Notes: a model not told the origin generated them from the sequence alone. 64,000 nucleotides of DNA from Rhodanobacter sp. DHG33 (GCF_014843005.1 NZ_JACYXM010000007.1:63804-127803), one strand, 5' to 3'; shown: positions 40,375-49,726, counted from the stretch's first letter. Made by a program: numbers and translations.

Positions 40375-41108
40375 GCAGACTCCGGCATTGGAACCACCAC
40401 CGACCTCCGCGAGAGAATCAAGTAGGCGGTAGCAAGAACCGCAATCAGGGCGCTCAGCTTCGCTGCCGTCGAACAGAACATGGGGAGCACGCGGTACCAA
40501 TGGACGGCCGCAGCGAAGACCGCCAGCGAAAGCACGGGAACTGCCTTGAGATACCAGGCAATCCACTTTTTCGGAAACAGCAACGCGATCATGGCGGGGA
40601 TCAACAGGAGATCAGCGGCGAGGCCGACCTCGAGAAAATGCAGTCCCATGTGAAAACACTTCACCTCCGGGCCGGAGTCGCAAAAGACATTCGCGACCAC
40701 AAAAAACCCCATGCCGAACAGGCTGGCCAGTTGCGCCGCCCACAGGCACACAGCAAGCAGGCCAAACCGGGCAACCTGCGCCCAAGTTTCCCGACGAAAG
40801 GGTTCTTCCTTGACCTGCAAAGCAATGGCTATCGACTTTTGCTTGAGCCCGCGCCACCCGACCGGAGGCGGCCCTCCCGCCTTCATCGAAATCGAAGGTG
40901 ACGCAGCCGTCTCGTCAACGTACAGCGTGGCAATCCCATCCGCGCCCTTGCCTCCCAGCGCTTCCACGTCACAGCCGCGGTCCGCGAGCACCTCACGCAA
41001 GGCGGCTTCGGCTTCCGGCAACAACCCGCCGCTGCGGTAGCGAGCCAGCAGGACGCGTGTGTCCATCGCCCGGTAGTGATGAAAAAAGTCCTGCGTCTGT
41101 TCAGTCAC
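40371..41108 (-). CDS. Four-span membrane protein, 245 residues
   Basis: A soluble N-terminal segment (DFFHHYRAMDTRVLLARYRS then GGLLPEAEAALREVLADRG) resembles the short helical units found at the start of DUF-type membrane proteins. A linker and about four transmembrane helices follow (FGLLAVCLWAAQLASLFGMG; LEVGLAADLLLIPAMIALLF; VPVLSLAVFAAAVHWY; LSALIAVLATAYLIL). The GTG at 41106-41108 with GAGGGG upstream gives a start. Function unknown. Overlaps the frameshifted gene by GTGA. Confidence 0.65.
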   Translation of the reverse strand: MTEQTQDFFHHYRAMDTRVLLARYRSGGLLPEAEAALREVLADRGCDVEALGGKGADGIATLYVDETAASPSISMKAGGPPPVGWRGLKQKSIAIALQVKEEPFRRETWAQVARFGLLAVCLWAAQLASLFGMGFFVVANVFCDSGPEVKCFHMGLHFLEVGLAADLLLIPAMIALLFPKKWIAWYLKAVPVLSLAVFAAAVHWYRVLPMFCSTAAKLSALIAVLATAYLILSRRSVVVPMPESA

Positions 41109-41516
41109 AAGAAATTCCCCTCTAGATCCTTCTATACCTGCCCGCTTCCAGACCACCGCTGGGCCAAATTAGCGCACGCAGCAGAACCGCTCAAGCGCAC
41201 CCACGGAAAAGAAGCACAGGACATTTTCGACGTAATTCCCTCAACCCCTTATCGCCATGCCACATCCATTTCAATGCGACGCAATTAATGTCACCTGCCA
41301 TTAATCGCGAAACGACAGCTGACAAAATAAAATCCCATCCCTACATATTTATTCCATTACCTGACAGATTTTCTCCCCCTCCCCACCTAGTATAAAAACC
41401 GCCAAGGCACCCTCGCCTCTGGCCAGAGAAAACCCGCACCCCCAAAACCAACGCGGGCCGCATGGGCAGCCACCCATACGACCCGCTAACCACCACCAAC
41501 TTCAAAGGAGTTGACC
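41109..41516. other. Intergenic region, end of the cassette array
   Basis: 408 bases, notably AT-rich from 41220 to 41400. A TATAAA at 41391-41396 is a possible -10 box for the gene at 41517, though no good -35 is seen at standard spacing. A decayed relative of the palindromic repeat may lie at 41138-41160. Confidence 0.4.
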
Positions 41517-41861
41517 ATGGCTAACCCCGATCATACGGCAGCCGCACACGCCACTGCGCCCCGCCCCACCAACCCGCTCTCTCGCCCCTACTGGACCCGC
41601 GCCGAGGCCAACCCCGACGAACACGACGCCGCCACCCTGGCCGGCCTCGCCATCGCCATCCACGCCCTCGCCCGCGTGCTGACCAACAGCGAAGCCTTCC
41701 GCGACCTGCACGCCAACAACCAAAGCCACACCCTCGACCCCGGCTGCCGCCCCCTCGACATCCCCACCACCGAAGGCCTCTTCGCCGCCTTGTACTTCCT
41801 CAGCGAACAAGCCGAACAGCTCAGCCAGCTCCCACCCGACCCCAGCCACCCATCGTACTGA
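41517..41861 (+). CDS. Conserved hypothetical protein, 114 residues
   Basis: Low-complexity N-terminus (Ala/Pro/Thr), then RPYWTRAEANPDEHDAATLA, GLAIAIHALARVLTNSEAFR and PTTEGLFAALYFLSEQAEQL, an all-helical core. AAAGGAG lies six bases before the ATG; a TTG two codons earlier is rejected. It points toward the tandem hairpin array, and the gene on the other side points back at it. Function unknown. Confidence 0.7.
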   Translation: MANPDHTAAAHATAPRPTNPLSRPYWTRAEANPDEHDAATLAGLAIAIHALARVLTNSEAFRDLHANNQSHTLDPGCRPLDIPTTEGLFAALYFLSEQAEQLSQLPPDPSHPSY

Positions 41862-41892
41862 ACCGCGTCGCTGGCCCCCACCAGCCAGCCTC

Positions 41893-42190
41893 CAAACTCG
41901 GGCCGTCGAGCAAAAAGCTCGTCGGCCCGAGCAAAAAGCCCGGCACGCCGAGTTCACCAACTCGGGCGCCCGAGAAAAAAGCTCGGGCCGCCAAGCTCAG
42001 CGCTCGGCCAGCCGAGCAAAAAGCTCGACCCGCCGAGTCCAGCGCTCCACCGGCCGAGCAAAGTGCTCGGCGCGCCGAGCCCAGAGCTGCACGCGCCGAG
42101 CAAATAACTCGGGCCGCCGAGCTTTTTTCTCCACCGGCCGAGCTTTTTGCTCGGCCGCCCGAGCTCAAAGCTCGGCCGCGGCAGCTCGGC
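41893..42190. repeat. Tandem array of about 14 hairpin-forming 21-bp units
   Basis: The unit is GCCGAGC-N5-GCTCGG-N2-3, a palindrome that recurs with 21-bp periodicity. Several units keep the full stem with loop AAAAA; others have one arm altered, and loop sequence varies (AAAAA, AAAGT, TTTTT, TCAAA). The period is a multiple of three, so frames stay open through it. It lies between convergent genes and is followed by a true terminator. Confidence 0.85.
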
Positions 42191-42226
42191 ACCCGGCACA
42201 CCCCGCCTTGCACGTACCGCAGGCAC

Positions 42227-42269
42227 AAAAAAGCCCGGCGCATGCGGCGGTTGCCTACATGCGCCGGGC
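42227..42269 (-). terminator. Intrinsic terminator for the minus-strand gene
   Basis: Perfect 12-bp stem GCCCGGCGCATG / CATGCGCCGGGC with a 13-base loop; on the minus strand it ends in six T. Confidence 0.88.
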
Positions 42270-42291
42270 GGCAGGGCCTACATGTCAGGGC

Positions 42292-42777
42292 TTACGCCGG
42301 CGTGTTGCCCTGCACCGGCTCGGGCACACCGCGCGCCGCCCCGCGGGCAAAGCGGGCACTGAGGTCACGGCGCAGGTCTTCCAGCCCCTGGTTCTTGCCG
42401 CTCACCCGCAGCAGGCCGTAACCCTCCAGCGCAAAACTCATCAGGTCGCTGCCCAGCGCCGTGGAGGTGTCCTCCGCACGCTCGCTGAGCCGGGTCAGGC
42501 GCATCAAGAAAGTGCCGACCTGGTCAAACGCCATCAGGTCCGCCGCCGCCTCGGTCAGGTTGAGGCTGGGCGGCACCACCTGCGGATTCTGCTGCAGCAG
42601 CTTCAACGTCTGCCGGCAGAACACCTCCGACTTGTCGCCCATCTTGGCCAACGCCCGGCGCTGCCCCGGCTGCAGGGCAATCAACCCACCCAGGTTCTGC
42701 TCCAACGTGGTCAAGGCGCCCTCCACCGCCGCCAGCTGCCCATCGGTCAAGGCCAACGAAATCAGGTTCTGGGACAT
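42292..42777 (-). CDS. Conserved hypothetical protein, 161 residues
   Basis: All-helical: MSQNLISLALTDGQLAAVEG, ALTTLEQNLGGLIALQPGQR, LAKMGDKSEVFCRQTLKLLQ, and ALGSDLMSFALEGYGLLRVS. The sequence is compact and regular, like proteins I have seen in many proteobacteria without a name. GGAG precedes the ATG. It may be a cytoplasmic scaffold, and its partner could be the helical protein at 41517. Function unknown. Confidence 0.75.
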   Translation of the reverse strand: MSQNLISLALTDGQLAAVEGALTTLEQNLGGLIALQPGQRRALAKMGDKSEVFCRQTLKLLQQNPQVVPPSLNLTEAAADLMAFDQVGTFLMRLTRLSERAEDTSTALGSDLMSFALEGYGLLRVSGKNQGLEDLRRDLSARFARGAARGVPEPVQGNTPA

Positions 42778-43047
42778 CACGATCTCCGTATCGGTGAGGC
42801 CGCCTGCGTTCCATGCAAGCTCCGTGGGACAGTCAGGCGACCCGTAGCACCCGCGACACCCTGCGGCGCACATGGCCGGGAGTGGGGGTGCAGGCACGAT
42901 GGCAGAGGTGCTAGCGCGTGGCTGTCGGTGCAGGGAGAAGGTGGTGTAGAGGTTAGATGACGTAGGGTCGGGTAAGGCTGATGTCTAGCCTTCTTTTCAA
43001 AAGGTGCCACCTTTAATCCTTCGCGTCCTCTGGCCAAATCTTCGCCT

Positions 43048-43734
43048 CTATTTCTTTTCGCCCAAAGCAGCGAACTTCTCCATACGCACGTTCAGTAAGT
43101 CGTTTGCGAACCCACGCACTAATAGAGCTTCGAGACTGTTGATCATTTCCCGATCAACTTCGTACACACTTACGTAAGCAGCCAAGTCACTCAAACGAAG
43201 TTGTGTAGATCTAGGCTGACGCTGCTTTTCGTAAGCAGGTTTGAACGCCTGCCTGCGTTCCGGGTGACTAACTCGATAGACCTTCTGTGTATCGCGATCC
43301 CGATTGAACACGCTCTTCATCTCGCCCCATAACGACTGTTCTTTAGCTTTTCCAGCATAAATGGCGCGACCTCGGGTATCATAAAAAATGTATATGCCCC
43401 TGGCTCCGCTCAACGCATTGCGCAATTGAACATGCAGGGGGTTATCGTCTTTTCCAGTTGGAAAAAGCTCGTACTTCATTCCGCCAGCCGACCTCACAGC
43501 ATCAATAGGAAAGAACTCCACGATTGGCCTGAGGGTTGAACGTTGTGATTTTTCGACAGCGACACGCGAAGCCTTTTGAATTGCGTTAGCAATCTGCCGA
43601 GGAGTCAGGTCCTTATTCGACCGCTTCCAACCGCCAAGCGCGATCTCCGTCATGCCAAGATGCAGCGCGATCGCACGATCCGTTTTGACAGATAGCTTAC
43701 GTTTCAATTCTGCTATCAATTCAGCGCCAGTCAT
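43048..43734 (-). CDS. HTH plus GIY-YIG nuclease-like protein
   Basis: 228 residues. Residues 1-60 form a phage-repressor-like HTH (ELKRKLSVKTDRAIALHLGM, LGGWKRSNKDLT). A GIY-YIG core follows: GIYIFYDTRGRAIYAGKA with the GIY and YxG tripeptides. Near the C-terminus INSLEALLVRGFANDLLNVR carries the Glu and Asn expected in the family. The internal Arg is not clearly placed. Start chosen for GGAGG eight bases upstream of ATG 43732-43734. A sequence-specific or defence nuclease is plausible. Confidence 0.75.
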   Translation of the reverse strand: MTGAELIAELKRKLSVKTDRAIALHLGMTEIALGGWKRSNKDLTPRQIANAIQKASRVAVEKSQRSTLRPIVEFFPIDAVRSAGGMKYELFPTGKDDNPLHVQLRNALSGARGIYIFYDTRGRAIYAGKAKEQSLWGEMKSVFNRDRDTQKVYRVSHPERRQAFKPAYEKQRQPRSTQLRLSDLAAYVSVYEVDREMINSLEALLVRGFANDLLNVRMEKFAALGEKK

Positions 43735-43772
43735 ATCACGGGCCTCCATAACATGTGAAGTCATAAAGAAAT

Positions 43773-43836
43773 TGGGGCCAGAGTAGAATTTTCAGAGAGA
43801 TCTCATCAATAGAAAGTACACTCTGACCCTAATTTC
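43773..43836. repeat. CAGAGT-type inverted repeat, copy 1
   Basis: GGGGCCAGAGTAGAATTTTC ... GTACACTCTGACCCTAATTT: outer arms pair as (G)GGxCAGAGT / ACTCTGACCC. It lies upstream of the GIY-YIG gene. Confidence 0.75.
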
Positions 43837-43864
43837 GACGCCAAACTGCAGAATGTAGAAACGC

Positions 43865-43925
43865 GAGTCAAAGTGAAATTTCCAAAGCGTCGATATCAAC
43901 AAAAGGACACTCTGACCTCATTTCT
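43865..43925. repeat. CAGAGT-type inverted repeat, copy 2 (degenerate)
   Basis: GAGTCAAAGTGAAATTTCC ... GGACACTCTGACCTCATTTC; the same internal ATCAAC segment as copy 3. It ends two bases before the stop of the HEPN-motif gene. Confidence 0.65.
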
Positions 43926-43927
43926 TC

Positions 43928-44569
43928 TTAGGTCGACCGTTTTCGGCTTTGACGCCCGCGCTCAGCAGCTGCGTTCTTTTGATCCCTCACAAGCTCCATC
44001 GCAAGCCTCATTACATTCGGCTGGAGCTCCATATCAATCGCGTGCATATCTTCTTTCATCTTCGTCAATCCTTTGATCGTGAAAATATCGTACTTATCCT
44101 TGTACTTGCGATCCTTCAGAGGAATCGGTGACATGCCGTGGCGGTGAGCCATCGTGTTTCTAAGTTGATTGATACCGCGAACCGCATTCACGGTTTCCTT
44201 CGAAACTCTCTGGAACGTCGCCACCGTATCGAGCTTATGCAAAAGGTGCATACCATCGATCATGACACGCACCACCTTTCCATTGATCGCTCGGCGACCT
44301 TTTGGAACAAGCCGCCTGTAGATGATCATCCCTAGAGCATCGTCGATTTCCACGTAATGGGAAAGAACAATGATGCGAACGGCGCGCACCTTGAGCGCCT
44401 TTAGTCCGTGAACCACCCCGTCACGATCCCCCTGCCAAAAATCTGTGATTGTTCGCGGGGACAGGTAGTTTTGGTAGAGGATGCGATCTACTTCAGCATA
44501 GAGCTTCCGCTCGTATGTCGAGAACCCTTCTTCTACATTTACATCCATGCTGATCTTAGTCATTGCCAT
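43928..44569 (-). CDS. HEPN-motif protein
   Basis: 213 residues, helical. INQLRNTMAHRHGM near residue 136-149 contains R-x4-H (RNTMAH), the catalytic-type motif of HEPN RNases. Preceding helices (VRIIVLSHYVEIDDALGMII, DGMHLLHKLDTVATFQRVSK) fit a four-helix HEPN core. The tail is basic (RGRQSRKRST). Many stand-alone HEPN proteins are toxins or defence effectors; that role here is an inference from motif and neighbours. GAGGG precedes the ATG. Confidence 0.68.
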   Translation of the reverse strand: MAMTKISMDVNVEEGFSTYERKLYAEVDRILYQNYLSPRTITDFWQGDRDGVVHGLKALKVRAVRIIVLSHYVEIDDALGMIIYRRLVPKGRRAINGKVVRVMIDGMHLLHKLDTVATFQRVSKETVNAVRGINQLRNTMAHRHGMSPIPLKDRKYKDKYDIFTIKGLTKMKEDMHAIDMELQPNVMRLAMELVRDQKNAAAERGRQSRKRST

Positions 44570-44602
44570 TGCATCCCTCGATCAGATTACGCCGCAAACC
44601 CG

Positions 44603-44665
44603 GATCAGAGTGGAATTCTCAAAGCTTCAACATCAACAAAAATATACTCTGGACTCTAATTTCTG
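44603..44665. repeat. CAGAGT-type inverted repeat, copy 3
   Basis: ATCAGAGTGGAATTCTCAAA ... AATATACTCTGGACTCTAAT; 12 bases from the stop of the STAS-ATPase gene. Confidence 0.72.
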
Positions 44666-44677
44666 TGAAATTATTGC

Positions 44678-45949
44678 TCACACATCATCAAGCCCCTGAG
44701 AAACCCTTTCCTTTATGGCTGAATTTATTATCTGCTTGCACGTACCGTTCACCTCTTTGTATCGAATCCTCGATCCAAATTCAAGCGGCCCAAGAATAAG
44801 AAAAAGTTTGCCGAACACCTCATCCGCGAACGATGAAGCAATTATTTTCACTCCCGAGAAGTCAATCTCAAGATCCGCAGATTGATCACTTTTTAAGAGA
44901 TTGGCGATCAGATTACGCACTTTTTCACCAGTAACTCTGTTACCGAATGTTGGCGCGCACTCTGTTAGAGATAAGCGCAACGTATTTGCATCACCTGAAA
45001 ATTTTTCTTCAATATAGCTAGACGGCGAATGCCCCCAAAGGGCTGTCGGCAAATCTATCTCTTCTGAAATTGGCAGCTGAAGTTCGACAACGGTACCAAC
45101 AAGAGGAGGAAAGAAATCACGAACAGCCACTTTCCCATCAATAACAGTCACTCGAGCGCCACCTGAGGTCAAAGCAAATTGACCTTTCGACGCCAGAGTA
45201 ATAGCGACGCAACCAGCCAAACCATTTCCTTGACCGAAATTCGGTTTACTGGTGACGCCCTTTTGAATCGCCTGCTCTAGCGCAACCCTATCATTTCGAA
45301 GATCGGGAAATCTTGCCATCATCGACCCAGGAACCCCCACCCCCGCATCGACAACAATCAGCGAAAGATTTCCGCTTGCTTTAAATGTGTTTACTTGAAG
45401 TAATCCATCGCTCGTCTCAGCATGATGCAAAACGTTGCCCGCAAGTTCATTTAGCGACCACTCCAGTGCCGCCGGAACATTTTTCGCCATCGACAAATTG
45501 CGTATAGCGACCTCAATCGCCTCATTGACTGAAAAGTTTAGCTCATCGTCATTGGTATACTGACGAAGTGGAAGGCTGTTGTACCCATTAACCGCTGGCC
45601 CATTGAATCGCGTGGGATCAATTGCATGAAACCACCCCTCAAACCGTATCAGCCTGTTGAGATCAACAGAAAAAGGTGGCGTAATGACGAAGTCAACACC
45701 CATACCCTGATAGGTTCGAACAAGTGCAATAAGCGGAACTATCCCATTCGGATAAATAATATCGGACTTCTTAAAGTCCAGAATGATCCTCTTTTTATTT
45801 TCACGATGAACTAGATACCAGATGGCTTTTCTTACGCGGTCAAATTCATCCCAATTAAACCGCTTCCCCATGTATATGGTGTCTTTTGAGGCGGAAATCC
45901 TGCCTTTGTTCGATTGACCATACTTATTTGGAGCCGAGCCACTATCCAT
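44678..45949 (-). CDS. STAS-GHKL ATPase-STAS-like three-domain protein
   Basis: 423 residues. Residues 45-110 look like a STAS-type fold (RIILDFKKSDIIYPNGIVPL, GVDFVI). Residues 150-290 are a GHKL/HATPase_c domain: ALEWSLNELAGNVLHHAE (Glu and Asn of the N box), SLIVVDAGVGVPGSMM (G1, DxGxG) and QGNGLAGC (G2-like). Residues 310-420 match a STAS-like DUF4325-type domain (LEIDFSGVKIIASSFADEVF). No HisKA domain or receiver is seen. AGGAGGGG-type site precedes the ATG at 45947-45949. Probably an anti-sigma-factor-like or sensing switch. Confidence 0.78.
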   Translation of the reverse strand: MDSGSAPNKYGQSNKGRISASKDTIYMGKRFNWDEFDRVRKAIWYLVHRENKKRIILDFKKSDIIYPNGIVPLIALVRTYQGMGVDFVITPPFSVDLNRLIRFEGWFHAIDPTRFNGPAVNGYNSLPLRQYTNDDELNFSVNEAIEVAIRNLSMAKNVPAALEWSLNELAGNVLHHAETSDGLLQVNTFKASGNLSLIVVDAGVGVPGSMMARFPDLRNDRVALEQAIQKGVTSKPNFGQGNGLAGCVAITLASKGQFALTSGGARVTVIDGKVAVRDFFPPLVGTVVELQLPISEEIDLPTALWGHSPSSYIEEKFSGDANTLRLSLTECAPTFGNRVTGEKVRNLIANLLKSDQSADLEIDFSGVKIIASSFADEVFGKLFLILGPLEFGSRIRYKEVNGTCKQIINSAIKERVSQGLDDV

Positions 45950-46030
45950 TTCCCCTCCAAAGCTAACGGGGGTCGGATTCACTTACCCCTTCCAGAGAAG
46001 CCCCCTCACTCTAGAAAGAAGTCCACCGCC

Positions 46031-46060
46031 AAAAGAGGCCAGGCTTCAAGCCTGGCCTTT
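46031..46060 (-). terminator. Terminator of hutU
   Basis: AGGCCAGGCTT / AAGCCTGGCCT stem with a two-base loop; CTTTT follows on the minus strand, six bases after the hutU stop. Confidence 0.88.
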
Positions 46061-46066
46061 CGATGC

Positions 46067-47737
46067 TCAGAGCATCGGCAACTTCAACCCCTGCTCCTTC
46101 GCACACTCCACAGCAATCTCATACCCCGCATCCGCATGCCGCATCACCCCGGTACCCGGGTCATTCCACAACACCCGCGCAATCCGCTTGTCCGCCTCGG
46201 CGCTGCCGTCGCACACGATCACTACACCGGAGTGCTGGCTGTAACCCATACCCACGCCGCCGCCATGGTGCAGCGACACCCATGTGGCGCCGCCGGCAGT
46301 GTTGAGCAGCGCGTTGAGCAGCGGCCAGTCGGACACGGCGTCGCTGCCGTCCTTCATGGCTTCCGTCTCGCGGTTGGGGCTGGCCACGGAGCCGGAGTCG
46401 AGGTGGTCGCGGCCGATCACCACCGGCGCCTTGAGCTCGCCGTTGCGCACCATCTCGTTGAAGGCCAGGCCCAGCTTGTGGCGCTGGCCCAGGCCCACCC
46501 AGCAGATGCGCGCGGGCAGGCCCTGGAAATTGATGCGCTCCCTGGCCATGTCCAGCCAGTTGTGCAGGTGCTGGTCGTCGGGGATCAGCTCTTTCACTTT
46601 CTGGTCGGTCTTGTAGATGTCCTCCGGGTCGCCGGACAGCGCCACCCAGCGGAACGGGCCCACGCCGCGGCAGAACAGCGGGCGCACGTAGGCGGGCACA
46701 AAGCCGGGGAAGGCGAAGGCGTTGGCGCAGCCTTCGTCCTTGGCCATCTGGCGGATGTTGTTGCCGTAGTCGAAGGTGGGGATGCCTTGCGCGTGGAAGG
46801 CCAGCATGGCCTCCACGTGCTTTTTCATGGATTGCTTGGCGGCCTTGGCGGTGCCGGCGGGGTCACTCTTGCGGCGCTCGGCCCACTGCTCCAGCGTCCA
46901 GCCCTGCGGCAGGTAGCCGTTGACGGGGTCGTGCGCGCTGGTCTGGTCGGTCACGGCGTCGGGCTTCACGCCGCGGCGCACGAGTTCCGGCAGCACATCG
47001 GCGGCGTTGCCCAGCAGCGCGATGGATTTGGCCTGGCCGGCGGCGGTGTACTTGGCGATGCGCGCCAGCGCATCGTCGAGGTCGGTGGCCTGCTCGTCCA
47101 CGTAGCGAGTCTTGAGGCGGAAGTCGATGCTCTTCTGCTGGCACTCGATGTTCAGCGAGCACGCGCCGGCCAGCGTCGCCGCCAGCGGCTGCGCGCCGCC
47201 CATGCCGCCGAGGCCGGCGGTAAGTATCCACTTGCCCTTGAGGCTGCCGCCGTAGCTCTGGCGGCCCATCTCCACAAAGGTTTCGTAGGTGCCCTGCACG
47301 ATGCCCTGCGAGCCGATGTAGATCCACGAGCCGGCCGTCATCTGGCCGTACATCATCAGGCCTTTCTTATCGAGCTCGTTGAAGTGCTCCCAGTTGGCCC
47401 AGGCCGGCACCAGGTTGGAGTTGGCGATGAGCACGCGCGGCGCGTCCTTGTGCGTGGGGAACACGCCCACCGGCTTGCCGGACTGCACCAGCAGGGTTTC
47501 GTCGTCGCCCAGCTCGCGCAGGCTGCGCAGAATGGCGTCGAAGCACTCCCAGTTGCGCGCGGCGCGGCCAATGCCGCCGTACACCACCAGCTCCGCCGGG
47601 TTCTCCGCCACCTCGGGGTCGAGGTTGTTCTGCAGCATGCGGAACGGCGCCTCGGTGAGCCAGCTCTTGCAGCTCAGCTCGGTGCCGCGCGGCGCGCGGA
47701 TGGTGCGGGTGGTGTCGATGCGGGTGGGGGCGTTCAT
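46067..47737 (-). CDS. hutU: Urocanate hydratase
   Basis: Second enzyme of histidine degradation, converting urocanate to imidazolonepropionate with tightly bound NAD in the cytoplasm. 556 residues, full length. [55 protein letters not shown] (NAD site), [14 protein letters not shown], and [15 protein letters not shown] are hallmark segments. The start ATG at 47735-47737 is chosen to match the family N-terminus ([13 protein letters not shown]). No hutH, hutI or hutC lies next to it in this window, so the hut genes appear split. Confidence 0.96.
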   Translation of the reverse strand: MNAPTRIDTTRTIRAPRGTELSCKSWLTEAPFRMLQNNLDPEVAENPAELVVYGGIGRAARNWECFDAILRSLRELGDDETLLVQSGKPVGVFPTHKDAPRVLIANSNLVPAWANWEHFNELDKKGLMMYGQMTAGSWIYIGSQGIVQGTYETFVEMGRQSYGGSLKGKWILTAGLGGMGGAQPLAATLAGACSLNIECQQKSIDFRLKTRYVDEQATDLDDALARIAKYTAAGQAKSIALLGNAADVLPELVRRGVKPDAVTDQTSAHDPVNGYLPQGWTLEQWAERRKSDPAGTAKAAKQSMKKHVEAMLAFHAQGIPTFDYGNNIRQMAKDEGCANAFAFPGFVPAYVRPLFCRGVGPFRWVALSGDPEDIYKTDQKVKELIPDDQHLHNWLDMARERINFQGLPARICWVGLGQRHKLGLAFNEMVRNGELKAPVVIGRDHLDSGSVASPNRETEAMKDGSDAVSDWPLLNALLNTAGGATWVSLHHGGGVGMGYSQHSGVVIVCDGSAEADKRIARVLWNDPGTGVMRHADAGYEIAVECAKEQGLKLPML

Positions 47738-47861
47738 GGCAATCTCGCAAAACCAGAGAAAACCCGATTGTGGCGAGCCACCCGGCGCGTGAAAAGGCGC
47801 GCTGCGGCATAGCGGCGGAAAAACCTGCGGGGAGCGTGGGTCGCGCCCGCGGGTACCCCGT

Positions 47862-49508
47862 CTAGTGGCTTTTTGGCGCCGGCCCTGCAACCACCTTTTG
47901 CGGCGACTTGGCGAGAAGTTCGCGCATATGGTTGATCTGCCATTGCATGGAGGGGTCGTTGCCGAATTGCCTCACAAAATACTGGTAGGTGTCCTCCAGG
48001 CCGGCGCGCGGCTGGGTCTCCTGAATGGTCGCCCGCATCACCCACCCTGCCGGGCTGCCGGGATATTTGCGGATGATGCGGTCGGTGATGTCCCAGGCTT
48101 TGTCCCACTCGTGCGTCTGGTCCATGTAGAGGCTTCCTAGCGGGCCGAGCACATCGATGTTGTCGGGATCCATCGCCAGTGCGTGCTCAAGGTCCTTTTC
48201 GGCGTTCGGGCTGTCCCCCCGCATCATGTAGACGGTGCCGCGCAGCTGGTAGTTGGACGGGTCCATGGGATTGGCGGCGATGAGGCGATTGGCATCGTCG
48301 AGCGCCATCTGGGATTCGTCCACGCTGACGAGGTTGCTATCCCGCTGCCTGCGCGTATCTAGTGCGCCCGGCAGAAAGCGCATCACCTCGGACAGGTAGA
48401 CCACCGCAAGGTCGGGGTGTCCGTTCTCACTGGCGGTCTTGCCGGCGCTGCCAAGGAGAGCCGTGCTGGCCACATTGTCGAATACCGTGGGGTACGCCGA
48501 CCAATCAACCGACGACTCGCAATTGCACACGTCATATCGGTAGGCCGGCCCTGCGGCGAGCACGATGGCCAGCAACGGGTTCTGCTTTATATGCGCCTGC
48601 GCTTGCTGGGCGACGCGATCCATGGCGGCCAGCGAACCACCCCAGCGCGGTTCGGCGGCGTGGCTCAACATGCCGTAAATGGCATAGTTGTCGGGCGCCG
48701 CTGCAAGACCAAGGCGCGCTGCACGACGCATATAGCCGCTGCCCAGACTCATCGAACCGGCATAGATCATCGCGACATAAGTTGGCGTGATCTGGGGGTT
48801 CAAGGCCATCGCGCGCTGCAGATCCGTGTCGGCCCGCTCCAGCAAGCGATCCATGGCGTCGATGTTGCTTTGCGGCGTCTCGCTTATATAGTCGGCGCCA
48901 CGCGCCTTCCAGGCCATGGCCACATACGCCGTACCACTGGCGGCATAGGCAAAAGCGCTGGAGGGCGATGCACGCTTCCAGGCATCGAGTGTTTCACGGA
49001 CGTCTAAAGAACCGTCTTCGAACGCGGCGAAATACGTGTGATCCAAGAACCCATGCGAGTCGGGGCGGGTAAGCTGGGCCTGGAGAACCTGCGCAAGCTG
49101 GCGATCGAGTTCGGCGGCATGTCCGCTCTGGATGAGCGCCCGTGCCTCGTCGAACGAGAGCGTCTTATGCAGGTGGTACTGGCAATAAGCCTCGACCGCC
49201 GCCGGCGACCAGTGGCTGCGCGGCGGATCGGGGTAGCTGAGGCAGCGCTGCAAGGGGTCGGCGACGGTCTCGGCACTGCGGACCTTGGCGAGAAAGGCGT
49301 GCACTTCGTCGGGAGTGAAGGCGGGCCCGGCATGCCTGCGCAGCATGATGGGATGCTGTATGCGTGAGCCGGCGGGTTGCGCTTCCTTGGCGGCCGTCGT
49401 CAGGAATAACGGCATCTCGCTGCTGACAAACCAGCAGAAGGCACTAAGGCCTGCGATGCCCACCAAGGCCAGCGCAACGATCAGTGCGGTGCGTCCATGC
49501 GTCGACAT
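47862..49508 (-). CDS. Membrane-anchored TPR/DUF4034-like protein
   Basis: 548 residues. One N-terminal transmembrane helix ([20 protein letters not shown]) is followed by a periplasmic part. The middle ([40 protein letters not shown]) resembles DUF4034. TPR-type helices follow ([40 protein letters not shown]). GGGGAGAG precedes the ATG. A scaffold for protein interaction in the periplasm; partner unknown. Its stop is 124 bases before the hutU start, same strand, but a functional link is not indicated. Confidence 0.75.
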   Translation of the reverse strand: MSTHGRTALIVALALVGIAGLSAFCWFVSSEMPLFLTTAAKEAQPAGSRIQHPIMLRRHAGPAFTPDEVHAFLAKVRSAETVADPLQRCLSYPDPPRSHWSPAAVEAYCQYHLHKTLSFDEARALIQSGHAAELDRQLAQVLQAQLTRPDSHGFLDHTYFAAFEDGSLDVRETLDAWKRASPSSAFAYAASGTAYVAMAWKARGADYISETPQSNIDAMDRLLERADTDLQRAMALNPQITPTYVAMIYAGSMSLGSGYMRRAARLGLAAAPDNYAIYGMLSHAAEPRWGGSLAAMDRVAQQAQAHIKQNPLLAIVLAAGPAYRYDVCNCESSVDWSAYPTVFDNVASTALLGSAGKTASENGHPDLAVVYLSEVMRFLPGALDTRRQRDSNLVSVDESQMALDDANRLIAANPMDPSNYQLRGTVYMMRGDSPNAEKDLEHALAMDPDNIDVLGPLGSLYMDQTHEWDKAWDITDRIIRKYPGSPAGWVMRATIQETQPRAGLEDTYQYFVRQFGNDPSMQWQINHMRELLAKSPQKVVAGPAPKSH

Positions 49509-49726
49509 GATTCGCCTCTCCCCCCAAGGCACGAAGGGCATGACAGTAGCACCGCGATGCGAAGGTTGTCAGTGACGCGCGCCGACTGCGCACTCCGCGT
49601 AGCGACATGTTTTGATAATGCGGGTAACCCCGGACGAAGACCGGACGAATATCCCGGAAGCAGCCGTGGTCGGCGCACCACGCGCCAGCCACACCCGCCG
49701 CTATTTCAATTGTTCCGGAGCACCTG

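Noticed and set aside
41893-42190. CRISPR-like array
   Set aside because: Units are contiguous with no unique spacers, and no cas gene is nearby.
41821-42243. A 140-codon minus-strand ORF through the tandem hairpin array, with Leu-Gly/Ser-Ala repeats
   Set aside because: It is open only because the repeat unit is 21 bases long; there is no ribosome site and the composition is dictated by the palindromes.
46067-49508. A complete histidine-utilisation operon
   Set aside because: Only hutU is present; the next gene upstream is a TPR protein, not hutH, hutI or hutC.
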